From Adiantum capillus-veneris (taxonomy: Eukaryota; Streptophyta; Polypodiopsida; Polypodiales; Pteridaceae), in the NCBI GenBank assembly GCA_014529385.2, contig CM043960.1, positions 78,407,910 to 78,471,909 on the forward strand: 64,000 bases of DNA. Direction: 5' to 3'. The notes beneath the pieces are model-generated. The model was not told the DNA's origin. It ran no database searches and was given only the letters and a program-made list of their open reading frames with translations. Positions 46,499 to 57,691 of this stretch are shown here, one piece after another. Both the position numbers and the translations under genes were made by a program. Positions within the stretch are counted from its first letter, which is position 1, and every line of letters begins with the position of its first letter.

Positions 46499-47373
46499 AA
46501 GGGTTACTACTTCCGCCATATTATGTTAGTAGATAGCAGACTATGTTGTCAATGAGTTTACTTTTAATAATTGTTTAGTATTTATCGATATATTTTTTAA
46601 TTTTAATGTTTTTTTGCATTGAGAAATTTTCCTTAATTTTTCTATTTCACCAATTTCCTTCATTTTACTCTCTTCTTTTACTTCTATCTATATTATTTCT
46701 TTTTTCATTTTACATCAAAATATATATTTTTTCCTTTTTTGAAGTAACAATATATGCAATTTTTAATTTACAAACTAATTTCTTATCGAAATAGATTTTT
46801 TTACTTTTTAGATTTACTTCTATCTAAATTCTTTTTTTTTCCCTTTACAAACTAATTTTCTTGTTTTTGTTCTATTTTTAAAGTAACTTTCAAAAGTAAT
46901 ATGCAATTTTTAAATTTATCCATATTCTTTTTGTTTTTGAGGTTAAAGACAGATAAGGCATCATAAATTTTGAGGTCAGAGTTGGGGGAGGGCTTCCATG
47001 CAGTGTTTAGGAAAAATGTGTCTCAGCTTAATATCATGTCGTTTTCAATTTCAAAAATGCAAGTTAAGGGCAAGGGGAAAAGGAAAAATTCCACCCCAAA
47101 ATAGAAAAAAAGAGTATAAAAACCCAAAAATAAACCTAATTTTCTAAAATTTCCTGAGGGCAAATTCAAAGAAAGATATTTCATATGTTCAGAAAAATGA
47201 TTTTTCCCGAACACTGCCGCCATGAGGTCTAGAGGGAGGGAGATGGGTGGCCACGGAGTTTGGACGAACAGAAGATGGAGAGCAAGGGGATGAAAAATTG
47301 CCATGGGAGAGCGAGAGAGCTTACTGGCTGATAAATCTTCCAAGAAAAAAGTTCAAAATCTGCAAGGATCCAA

Positions 47374-47376
<3 letters not shown>
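45903..47376. other. AT-rich intergenic region
   Basis: Contains a CA microsatellite at about 46453-46496. It is followed by a 42-bp sequence (ending ATTATGTTAGTAGATAG) that recurs near 47965-48006. Small open frames are AT-driven. No gene recognised. Confidence 0.5.
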
Positions 47377-47409
<33 letters not shown>

Positions 47410-47732
47410 CTCTGCTTTGGAGGACTTGGCTCCACAGGAATTTGGAAAGCTGAAAACAATATAGAGCTTCATCTCAGAAACTTAATTAAGCTCAAAACGA
47501 AGGCAAACTAAAACCTTAATTAAGCTTATCAAATGCAGCAGCGCTATCGAAACGAAGGTGTTGCCGGAAGCTCTGCAGGTTTAGAGAGAGAGAGAGAAGA
47601 AGAAGAAGAAGAAGAAGAAGAAGAGAGTCTTAACCTCGTAGGAAACTATCCCAAGAGAGAGAGCCATCGCACAGGTCGAAGGGCGGAGACGGGTTGGCAG
47701 CTAGCCACCGCACAGGTCGAAGGGCGGAGACG

Positions 47733-47782
<50 letters not shown>

Positions 47783-47793
47783 CGACAAAGTGT

Positions 47794-47824
<31 letters not shown>

Positions 47825-47879
47825 TTGCGGGCTCAGTTGTCAGACGTCTGCGCTGGGCACTTGCACAAAGAGGCTCAAA

Positions 47880-47917
<38 letters not shown>

Positions 47918-48181
47918 CCCCCCCCCCCCCAAAAAAAAAGTTCAAGCTCGGATATCCGGACACATGTAAAGGGTTAGTGCTTCCGCCATATTATGTTAGT
48001 AGATAGAGAAAGAGAGGGGGGGGAGGGGGGGGGGGGGAGCTAGAGAGAAATAGGAAATAAAAGAGAGATACGGATAGAGAGAAATAGGAGAGAAACGGGG
48101 AGGGAGAGAGAAGTAAATAAAAAGAGATAGTGATAGAGAGAGAGGATGAAGAGAGATAGAAAAAAGGAAATGAGAGAGAGA

Positions 48182-48220
<39 letters not shown>

Positions 48221-48235
48221 AGAGAAAGATTAAGG

Positions 48236-48283
<48 letters not shown>
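47377..48283. repeat. Microsatellite and homopolymer cluster (CT, GA, G, C)
   Basis: CT run at 47377-47407, GA run at about 47740-47777, G run of 27 at 47794-47820, and a CT plus C run near 47883-47930. A G run of 36 follows at 48184-48219, then a GA run at 48241-48283. A 29-bp direct repeat (CACAGGTCGAAGGGCGGAG core) occurs twice at about 47666-47735. Frames through it encode only low-complexity peptides. Confidence 0.9.
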
Positions 48284-48286
<3 letters not shown>

Positions 48287-48325
48287 CCTACTTGCTCAGA
48301 ACCTGCTGAAATCTACCTGCTTGTG

Positions 48326-48502
48326 AATTTGCTCACGTTTTTTGCATAAAAGTTTACGATTTTTCTCACGTTTTTTTGCATCAAGCTTACGGTTTCTCAA
48401 CTTACAATTTTTTGCATGCTCTGTTTTTTGCACGCTCATGTTTTTGCATACATACGCTTGCTTACGTTTCTTGCATATATGTTCGCTCACGTTTTTTGGC
48501 TT
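48326..48502 (+). repeat. Degenerate minisatellite based on CTCACGTTTTTTGCAT
   Basis: About seven variants of a roughly 20-25-bp unit (CTCACG or TTACG, a T run, then GCAT) are spread evenly. Nothing else recognised. Confidence 0.6.
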
Positions 48503-48564
48503 TTCTTCAGCTTTTCTCGTTTTCGAGAAGATCTTTGAGATTTGTAAATCTTTTTTTTTCAAGT

Positions 48565-48650
48565 ACCCCCACCAACTGGTGGGGGTTGTAGATAGATGAA
48601 GAGAAAGAAAAAGTAAACTATCCTGCTCTTCACCAAACCGGGTGCAATGT
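48565..48650 (-). repeat. Short copy of a hairpin-ended repeat (possible truncated retroposon 3' end)
   Basis: Begins with the hairpin ACCCCCACCA-AC-TGGTGGGGGT (10-bp stem), then TAGATAGATGAA and CACCAAACCGGGT. It matches the reverse complement of about 49780-49863. Similarity stops after about 80 bp. Confidence 0.55.
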
Positions 48651-49599
48651 AGAAATATAATTTTGATTACTAATTAACACCACATGCATTAAATGCTATA
48701 AAGCACTTGAAAAACTTTAGATATCTGTATGCAAATTATTTTATCATTCTTTGATTGTTTTACTTGTTTATTTTCTATAAACCTAGAAAAAGAAAAGTGT
48801 GTATTTGGAAAGAGGCAACACAACATTAGCATTAAAAATTCAATTGGCCCATCTTCAGATAGATTAAAAGAAATAAACATCTTAAATTATATTTATAATC
48901 ACTCAAAATATTCTGTCTCTCTCTTAAGAAACTCAAAATGTGTGTAATTTCCAAAGAAACTTTAAAGTGTGAGTAGCTACATTGAATTTTGAAAGAAATT
49001 TAAAATGAAGAGTATTTCCAAAAGAAACTAAGAAATGTACTCAAATTTTATCATGTGCTTTGTGATGCTTCTTTTAAGAAACTAAGAAAAATAATTTAAT
49101 CCATATCAAATACTCTTTTTTTCTGAGTTCATTGAAATCAATCCAAATCAAAACTTCATAATTACCCTCATCATTAAGAAAAACAAGGTGAAGGCTCATG
49201 TTGGCATTCTAGAATAAGGCCGTCACTAACGTGCCAATGGGGAGAGAGAGTTGTAGTAGCATATCTTGTTGTCTTTGCTTGAGGCTCGTTGCGTTGTTGC
49301 TGCTGTCGATAAATTAATTAGTTGTTTACTTGCAACTGCTATCTTTATTACAAGCGTGGCTCCAAAGGGACGTTGAAAAGCAACATCTTATAATAGCTTC
49401 AAAAAGCCTAAAAGTTGTGTACAACATTTCATAGGCACCACACCTATATCACTCCCTGCAAGCAAGCAGGCAGTGCCAACAAAGAAAGGAAAGAAAGTCA
49501 TATGAGCTTCCCTGTCCACCGGCGCGAGCCTCACTAGTGTGGGTCCTCGCTCTAGGGTTTGGGGCTCTCGGTTGCCTTGGTTGGCTTTGGATCTGACGT

Positions 49600-49863
49600 T
49601 CTCTCTCAGTGAATGGTATTTTTTTTTTCTCCTGGGCTTGGCGACAACCGGGCTCCTCCTTGGAGTGCAGTAGCTCACCGAAAGAAGCTGGTTGGACCTG
49701 TTCGAGTTTCTGTGTGTTCACGTGGCTGTAGGGTGGCGCCCTTTATTAGCCTATGTTTCTCTCGTGGTTCGATTGGCCCTACTCTTTTACCTGGTTTGGT
49801 AAGGAGCAAAAATATTGTATTTTTTTCTTTCATCTATCTAAAATCCCCACCACTTGGTGGGAA
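49600..49863 (+). repeat. Longer copy of the hairpin-ended repeat (possible SINE-like element)
   Basis: Ends TTCATCTATCTAAAATCC then a CCCACCA-CT-TGGTGGG hairpin, homologous in reverse complement to 48565-48650. A GGTTCGATT sequence near 49767 resembles a Pol III B box. The 5' limit is unknown. It could instead be one terminal inverted repeat of a 1.3-kb DNA element spanning 48565-49863. Confidence 0.4.
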
Positions 49864-50171
49864 AACTTAAAAAGAAATAGTCACCTGAGGTTTCATATAA
49901 AGGGACCCATTTTCATATTGAAACAAGTAAAAGGGTTACGGTGGCTTTCTAAAATAACAAGAAAATGATAAAATCAATAGGTTGAGTTTAACTAGAATTA
50001 TATAAGGTAAAGCATTGTTCATGAATATCTCTTTTATTAAGGGACTGAGTTTCCTCCCTGCAAAGAAGCAAACTAGAAATAATAGTCGAATTTGCAAGAT
50101 TTTTGAACTAAGTTCTCACATATTTCACCATTTTTTTTCCCGTTTACCATAGTTTGCTCATTTAGTGTATA

Positions 50172-50202
<31 letters not shown>

Positions 50203-50480
50203 GTGTGTGTGTGTATATGTGTATGTGTAAAATAAATAAATGTGTATGTATGTATATGTACTATAGAATTTACTAGAATTATGCAAGGTGAAGCTTAACT
50301 TTAGCATTCTAAAAGAATAGAATGCAAGTGAAGGCAAGCCGTGTAAGGATGTGAAATGAAAGTTGAAAAATGAAGATTTATTTAATAATTTAAAATGAAA
50401 ATAACATTTAAGGTAAGTCTCCATCATGGCACTGAAAACAATGAAAGTCTGCCTAACCCAACACAACACTAACTTCGGGA
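49864..50480 (+). repeat. Dispersed repeat, copy 1
   Basis: Matches 55735-56370 in two direct blocks (about 49945-50000 and 50260-50475). The block between them (about 50022-50160) matches in inverted orientation. Contains a GT/AT microsatellite at about 50170-50228. Non-coding. Confidence 0.75.
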
Positions 50481-51128
50481 CTATTTGCCTTGGGTGGTGA
50501 CAAGCTCGTTTGATGGCATCGAGGGTGTGCAAGTGGGGCACAGGGAGCAAGGGAATCTAGGCCGGACACGTGGCGAGCCGCATGGCGGTGGGGGGGGCGG
50601 GGTTGCCCGCTGTAAGATGTAAACCCGGGCACGTCAGGGCCTGCGGAGTGCCGACGTGGAGGGCAAGCCACGATGGACGAGGTGGGGCGGTCCGCGTTCA
50701 CGTGTCTGGACATCATTAGGGGATGTAAGGGACGGCTACTTGCTCCTCGAGGTTTGTATCTTAGTTAGTACCTTGTACCCTCGGGGATGGGGCCAGCATT
50801 TAGTCTCGCTCTTTCTGCCTCTCTTTCTAACGCTCTAAGGCGCTTGCCAGCTCTTCTCCTCATCTCCTCTTCTCAGGGCTCCCTTGCTCAAAGTGGGGTT
50901 ATAAGCAGGGCACAAGGTAGGGCCAGGGGGTGGGAGGTTGTTGCCGAAGGCGGAGTGCGGCTGCACATGGAGGGTGGAAAGATGACAAGGAAGGGGAAGG
51001 GTGGCGACATGCGGGGTGCTTATTCCACGCACCCTCTAAGGTTGCAAAAGGAGGAACCCGCAGTGGGAGAAGCAAAGCCCGACCGTAGGTAACGGGGAGG
51101 GGTTCATGGGCATGGTGTTGCTATCAAG
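50481..51128 (+). other. GC-richer upstream region of a candidate gene
   Basis: Base composition becomes noticeably richer in G and C. An ATG at 50967 opens a basic peptide (MEGGKMTRKGKGGDMRGAYS) that could be a first coding exon, but I could not link it in frame to the next exon, so it is not included in the gene. Confidence 0.35.
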
Positions 51129-52639
51129 GCTTGGCCTTTGGCGATCCAGGAGGAGGAGGACATTTCCTTACAAGGAGGGGAGGCAGGCATGCCGAATAGT
51201 GAACATTGGGTAAGGGTTTAGGGTGCTGCTCAATTAGCCTGGGTTTAGGGCACGAGGTGGGCATGGGATTCTCACCCTTCACAAAATACATTGCAGGTCA
51301 CGACGGAGGTGGTGGTGTCCAAGGAAAGGGAGGAGGATGATCCCCCTCCCACTCCTCCTATGAAAAAGAACCCAAGGAAGCTCCTTGTCAAGGGGGGTAA
51401 GGGTGAGAAGCGACCTCGTGCACAACAAAGAAACACGCGAGCTCAAAGCTTGGTGCAATCCGAAAAAAGATCTAAGTTTCGTGAGGATAGGGTTGCTGGA
51501 GATGACATCGAGGCCACTATCCGTCAAAATCAGGTATGTCTGGGTTTACACTTGCGCAGAGGCATGTTCATGGGAGTGCTCACTGAAATCTGTTTCTGAT
51601 TACTGTAGGGTGCTAAGAAGGAGACAGAGGTCCAATTATTGCATGAGTCCACTTCCAATAAAATGAAGGTATGTCCGGGTTTACGCCTAATCATGGCCAT
51701 TGGGGTGCGCTCTTACTGCTGCTCTTTATGCGATGTGTTGAGAAGGGCAAGAAGACAGCCATACCTCCGGACGAGGACGGGTCTCAAATGCCACATGAGG
51801 ATCCCGCTGTTGTGGAGTTGGCGACAAAGGGAGGGATGTAGGTATTTTCATCTTCTCCAACTCGGGTTTGCCTGTATTTACATGTTGGGCCCATGTTTGC
51901 ACATCGGGCTTGCCCGAGTTTTCATGCCATACCGGGATTGGCTGGGTTTATCTGTCAAGTCCGTGGTGCTAAAAGGTTGCATTTCATGGCTTCTCTTTAT
52001 AAGGTGGGTTGATCCCAAGGTTTTGCTTGTGGGCAGAGGTTAAACACGAAGGTTGATGAAGGCCCGAATGGGAAGAGGCTGCTTGTGAAGCCTAAAGAGA
52101 AGGTCCAAACAAAGCGTTCTGATGTGAAGAGGCCCCTTGTGAAGCCCAAGGAGAAGGTCCCAATGAAGGATTTTGAAGCAAAGAAGGGTCTTGTGAAGCC
52201 CAAGGAGAAAGGTTCAAATGTGGTTCAAAAGCCCTCAATTTTCCACTTGAAGGGTCGTGATGTAGAGAAACAATCCAAGGTGGCGAGTGAAAAGGGAAAG
52301 GGAAAGCTTCAACTGCAAGAGAAGTCCAAGCGAAATGCTGTAATTGCCACCGCAAAAGAAGCCAAAGGCAGTAAGAGAAAGCTTCTTGAAGTAAAAGGGG
52401 CCAGTTCAGGGTCTACATCCAAGGGAACAAAGGACAAAACCTCTCAAGCATTGAGCAACGGTCCTGTGAGTCCCTCTCTGACCCGGGTCTACATTTAGTC
52501 TTGGGCATGCCCGGGTTTATATTTGGATTAACGAGGGTTGCTTACCATTTCTAGAGTTATGCAGGTATGTTCTTTTATACAGGTGTGGAGAGCCGAGTCT
52601 AGTGAAGTCATCTCGGCCATATGCAAAGATTTATGTTGA
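51129..52639 (+). CDS. Candidate multi-exon gene for a lysine-rich protein of unknown function
   Basis: Exon-like blocks bounded by AG and GT lie at 51129-51209, 51297-51533, 51609-51668 and 52037-52465 (81, 237, 60 and 429 bp, all multiples of three), with a possible last block 52583-52639 ending in a stop. A further block near 51743-51838 does not join cleanly, so the model may be wrong there or the gene may be decaying. The peptide is basic (PPMKKNPRKLLVKGGKGEKR) and carries three tandem units starting LVKPKEK from a 54-bp DNA repeat at 52082. Its Lys content suggests nucleic-acid binding, but I recognise no domain. Confidence 0.45.
52082..52230 (+). repeat. 54-bp coding tandem repeat
   Basis: CTTGTGAAGCC recurs at 52082, 52136 and 52190 and encodes LVKPKEK at each unit start. 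The first two units are 54 bp and the third is partial. Confidence 0.85.
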
Positions 52640-53082
52640 TGGGAAGCTCGTCCGGATGTGCCAAGCAGACCTGGATTGCCCAAGTAGAAATACGCGGATG
52701 GACAAGCCGCAATGTATGGTGGACCACCTTTGAAAGCAACATGGAGGACTCAGGGTAGAGATTCCACATAGAGTGGGAGGGAGGGTGACTGGTGCTTCTT
52801 CAGACCCCATTCCAAAGTCTACAAAAGAGATAGATTACGTGCGTAGAGCAATTTGAAGATGTGGACCGCAAGTACGAGTTGAGTCGCAAGGCTATTCAAG
52901 CAAGGGCCCTCATTAGGGGCTTGTAAGCCTGGGATTGTATCAAGAAGACAAAAGTACAATGCACCAAAGATGACTTTCTCCTTGACTTCATGGCGGCTCG
53001 TATGCAAAAGGCTGAAGCTGTGCAAGAGATGAAAAAAAATGCTATAATGAAGAAGATACGGCAAGGCTACGAACGCCATGTG

Positions 53083-53085
<3 letters not shown>
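52640..53085 (+). other. Region with a possible further exon
   Basis: About 52840-53080 encodes an EQFEDVDRKYELSRKA...-type charged helix-prone chain, closing at a donor-like GTGAGT just before a CT microsatellite. It contains at least one stop in that frame, so it may be two exons or a pseudogene. Confidence 0.3.
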
Positions 53086-53130
<45 letters not shown>

Positions 53131-53630
53131 CATGTCTTGAGTTCAACACTCCTCACAGGATAGATCCTTAAGGTTGGTTGGGATAGTGTCCAGGTACGTT
53201 GAAACCCTCTTCTTCTTCCACTACTACTTATTTTTCTTCTTCTCTCTCTCTCTCTCTCTCTAAGATTGATAGGCAATAGACTATTAATTTCAAGCTTAAA
53301 TACTGCTTGGTTACGCTTGACAAGAGTGACAAGATGTGTATTGCCCACCACCTTTATTTTATTTGTGCCGCTAGCTTTTGTATGAAAACTCGACAATGTT
53401 TGTGGCAATGTCATTCTTCCCTATGTCCCAATGTTACCAAACATAGCTACTAGCTCTCCGCCTTGCATCTCCCTTTTCTTGCCCATCTATGAGCACTCAA
53501 GATGAACTTTTTTCTAAGAACCTAGTAATGTACACATGGGTGGTAAATGAGAGGTAAATTGACCATAACTCCATCATAAAGAGTATAGATAATAGACTAT
53601 TGAATAATAGCAAAAATATATTGTGTGCCA
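53086..53630. other. Microsatellite-bearing intergenic sequence
   Basis: CT runs at 53086-53127 and 53234-53262. No gene recognised. Confidence 0.5.
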
Positions 53631-53639
53631 TAGTGCTTA

Positions 53640-53781
53640 AGAAAAACCTAGGTTTAGTATAATTCCACCTATATCTAATGCACCTTGGAGGCCCTTGCCA
53701 CATGACATAAGGAGAGGGCGTGGGGGCGGGGGGGAGACCAAGTCAAAGAAATAAAGAGAGTGGATTGGGTGCCAAGAAAAG

Positions 53782-53833
<52 letters not shown>

Positions 53834-54702
53834 GGAAGAGCCACACACTTGTAAGATTTAATTTGAATGTTAGGACACCCCCAATGATTGGAGGAAATAA
53901 CTTAGGTTTAGGATAATCCCATCTAATTTTTTTGAGATTTATCTCTAATTGCAAGTGTCTTTTATCAAGTAGGAGGAAGATGCTTGCCGAGAAGAAGAAG
54001 ATAGGTCCTTGATAGAAATATAGTGTACTTGCAAAAATGTTCGGGTATGTTTTGGGTCACAATGTGCATATGTTGTATTGGTTGGAGACACTTGTGCAAA
54101 GGATATGCCAAGGTCTGCATGTATTCTTTTAAAGTAAATTCAAATCAAGCTCTTAAGAGCATTAAAAAAAGAACCACAAAGATTAGAGAACATAAATTAA
54201 TGTTTAGAGAATCTCAAAGTGCAGAGAAGTTTAGTGCAAAAACCTTCAAATATAGTAAATTTGCCTCTAAATGTTTTAAAAAAAGTATGGTATAGCCAAA
54301 TGCTTGAAAAATCCTCAATTTCGTGTAATCCCACCTGCAGATTTTGAAATTTGTCTCTAAATTATAGATTTGAAGGTGAGGAAACCTACAAAGTATAGAG
54401 AAATTGGGTGAAAAAGCCTTCAAATATAATCAAGTTGTCCCTAAAATTTCTCATATGCAAGTTTTCTAAGTTTTTAGGAGAAATCACTATGCCTTAACTC
54501 GATTTAGTGTAACCCCCCTCACAAAATTTTGAGATTTCTCAAAAATTTTAATTTGCCTTTATACACTCGAGAAAACCTAGATTTAGTGCAGTCCCACTTA
54601 CAAATTTTGAGATTCACCTTTGAATTCCGAGTCAACCCAAAGGCGAGAGCACTGACAAAGCTCAAAGAAATCTAGTATAAAAACCTTCAAAAATAGATGA
54701 GA
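53640..54702 (+). repeat. Irregular array of two alternating degenerate motifs
   Basis: Motif 1 (AAACCTAGGTTTAGTGTAAT-like, about 50-60 bp) appears near 53641, 53901, 54305, 54497 and 54571. Motif 2 (AGAGAAATTTAGTGAAAAAC-like, about 50 bp) appears near 54211, 54389 and 54653. In the pairs at 54305/54389 and 54571/54653 the offset is 82-84 bp. A CT run at 53786-53834 interrupts. No gene seen. Confidence 0.65.
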
Positions 54703-54981
54703 ATTGTCGGAATTCCCTCTCATCATCCACTTTTGCCGTTTGTTGAGGTTTGCTCCTAGCTAGGGCTTGCACATCTTCTGCCTTGGATATGCTGGATTGA
54801 ACTTTCCAAATTGCATTAATTCTCAATTTTGTCAATTCTCAATTTTGTAGATGTCGATGTTGATTTTTTATTTTTGATTCCTGCTTGTGGATTTTGTCAA
54901 TTGTCGCTTTGTCGATTTTTGATTGTAAAACCAATGCTTATTCTCCCTGCCCTCTCTCTAATGTCGGTGTGAGATCCCTCT

Positions 54982-55627
<646 letters not shown>

Positions 55628-55734
55628 TACATGCATCTAGCTTTTGAAATTTGAGCATCGAGGTCAAAGTATCATTTATGACATAGAAGGTATGTCCAAA
55701 TCTCAGAAACACATGGGGAAAATTTTTTTATGGC

Positions 55735-56370
55735 ACTCAAAATGTAAAGGAAAGACACCTTTCAAATGAATTTCAAGAAGTGAAAGAATCACGATGGGTT
55801 TCTAAAATAATTAGAACGTGATAAAATCATTAGGTTGAGTTTAAGTAGAATCCATGTTCAAGAAATGATTGCCTCAACTTAGCCTTGAGCCGGTTGAAAA
55901 TGGAGACTACCTGGTTGCAAACCATGATAAAGGGAAGAAAAATTGGTGAAATATGTGAGAAAAATAATTCAAAAATTCTGCAATTTTTAAATTTATGCTA
56001 GTATTTTTGGTTCGCTTCTTTGTGGGAAGGAAACTCAGTTGACAGCCGCTTAATAAACGAGACTTTCCTGAATATTGACTAGAATTAAGTTATAGAATGA
56101 AGAAAAGTAAAGCCATGCGAGGCTTTGAAATGAAGTGTGAAATTAAAAAAACTCATTAATATTTATGTGTGTGTGTATCCATAGAATTTACTAGAATTAT
56201 ATACAAGTGAAGTTTCATTTTAATATTCTAAAACAATAGAATGCAAAAAAAGTCAAGACATGTAAGGATATGAAATGGAAGTGAAATAAACATTTAAAAC
56301 AAGTCTCCATCATGCACTGCACTGAAAACAATGAAAGTCTCCCTAACCCAACGCAACACTAAGGTTTCTT
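55735..56370 (+). repeat. Dispersed repeat, copy 2 (inner block inverted)
   Basis: Outer blocks match 49945-50000 and 50260-50475 directly. The inner block, about 55915-56085, matches the reverse complement of about 50022-50160. Non-coding. Confidence 0.75.
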
Positions 56371-56928
56371 TTAGAAAGCAAAAATAAGAGTAGTCAGTGG
56401 TCAACCTTGAAATTGAGGGCTGGAGTGAAATAGAGACCCTAGAATGACCAGTCTCTTTTGGAAAGGATTGTTTGAAAATTTAGGTACTAAGTTGAATGTC
56501 TCTTCTGCCTGTCACCCTCAAACAGATGGGTAAAGTGCAATTGCTAACTCCACGGTTTTAGACCTTGTCAAATAATTATGTCAATGAGATTGACGAAAGA
56601 AAATAGTGAAAAAAGTAGCTTCTTTTAGTAGAAAATGTATACAATAATATGATGCGTACTTGTATGGAAAAGTCTCCATTTGAGATTGTTGAAGGAAGAT
56701 CAAAAGTTCCTCCTTTATTGAGAGCACATGATAAAATCTTTGTGGCTAACAAGTATGTACATGATCTTCAAAGTGCCTTTCAAAAGATAGAAGATGTCAT
56801 GCAATATTCTCAGCTTAAGCAAAAGCTAGTAGCAGATAACCATTGACGTGGTACCACATTCAAGATGATGATTGGGTTTTACTCAAATTCCCAAAGGCTC
56901 AATTACAACATACTTTGAGCAAAAATTA

Positions 56929-57076
56929 GCAAGGTGAGTTAACTAGTGATCAATAGTATTGCACTAAGCTAGCTAGATGCTATTATGGACCCATTCAAAC
57001 TGGCAAGGTGACTTAACCACTGATCAATAGTATTACACTAAGCTAGCTAGATGTTATTATGGACCCTTTCAAATTT
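56929..57076 (+). repeat. Two tandem copies of a 74-bp unit in the decayed Ty3 element
   Basis: 56929-57002 and 57003-57076 both begin GCAAGGTGA and share CTAAGCTAGCTAGATG. They lie between the integrase and chromodomain-like parts. Confidence 0.85.
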
Positions 57077-57691
57077 AGAATGCCATAAATAAAATGAGTT
57101 ATTGGCTAAAACTCCCTAGAAGATACATAATGCTTTCCATGTTAGCCTACTTAAACTATTTAAAGGGATTCCTCCCACAAATTCTATACATGAATGTCCA
57201 CCCAAATTTGATGAGGAAGATGAAATACTTCAATCCAAAATCATCCTACGACATGTCGACAACCTCCTCCAAATTGGTAAGAATTTGCATAAGTATTTAC
57301 TTAAGTTTAAGAACTATCCTTTTGAAGAAGCTCAATGGATGATGGCAAATCAACTTACGGATTGTCAATCCTTGATTGATACATATAATCATACTCATGG
57401 ATTGGGTAATGCACAAGACCTCAATGTATAAACATAAATAATTAATGAAGTCATTCTTTTTCTTTTCTTTCATGTATTGTCTTCATTTCAAGTTTACGTT
57501 AACATAATGTTTCATAAGTACTATTTTGTACAATTGAAGCACGCTTGCGGAAAATTTACTCTCTCAAGCACCCAATATATTATCAATCTAATTGTGGAAA
57601 GGTGGTTAGTGCAAAAAGTGGATCCAATGCAAGATGTCAATCTTCCTCCGTTAGTAAGCTCATAGACCACTATGATATAAGGGTGGGGTAA

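Noticed and set aside
47023-47343. Minus-strand open frame of 106 codons
   Set aside because: It is hydrophobic and AT-driven, with no homologue recognised and no splice or promoter context.
48565-48586. Helitron 3' end or intrinsic terminator
   Set aside because: The hairpin is not followed by CTRR, and bacterial-type terminators do not apply here. Its homology to 49780-49863 fits a repeat family better.
50453-50716. Minus-strand open frame (His/Pro/Arg-rich)
   Set aside because: It is opposite to the candidate gene direction, compositionally driven by GC-rich sequence, and has no domain.
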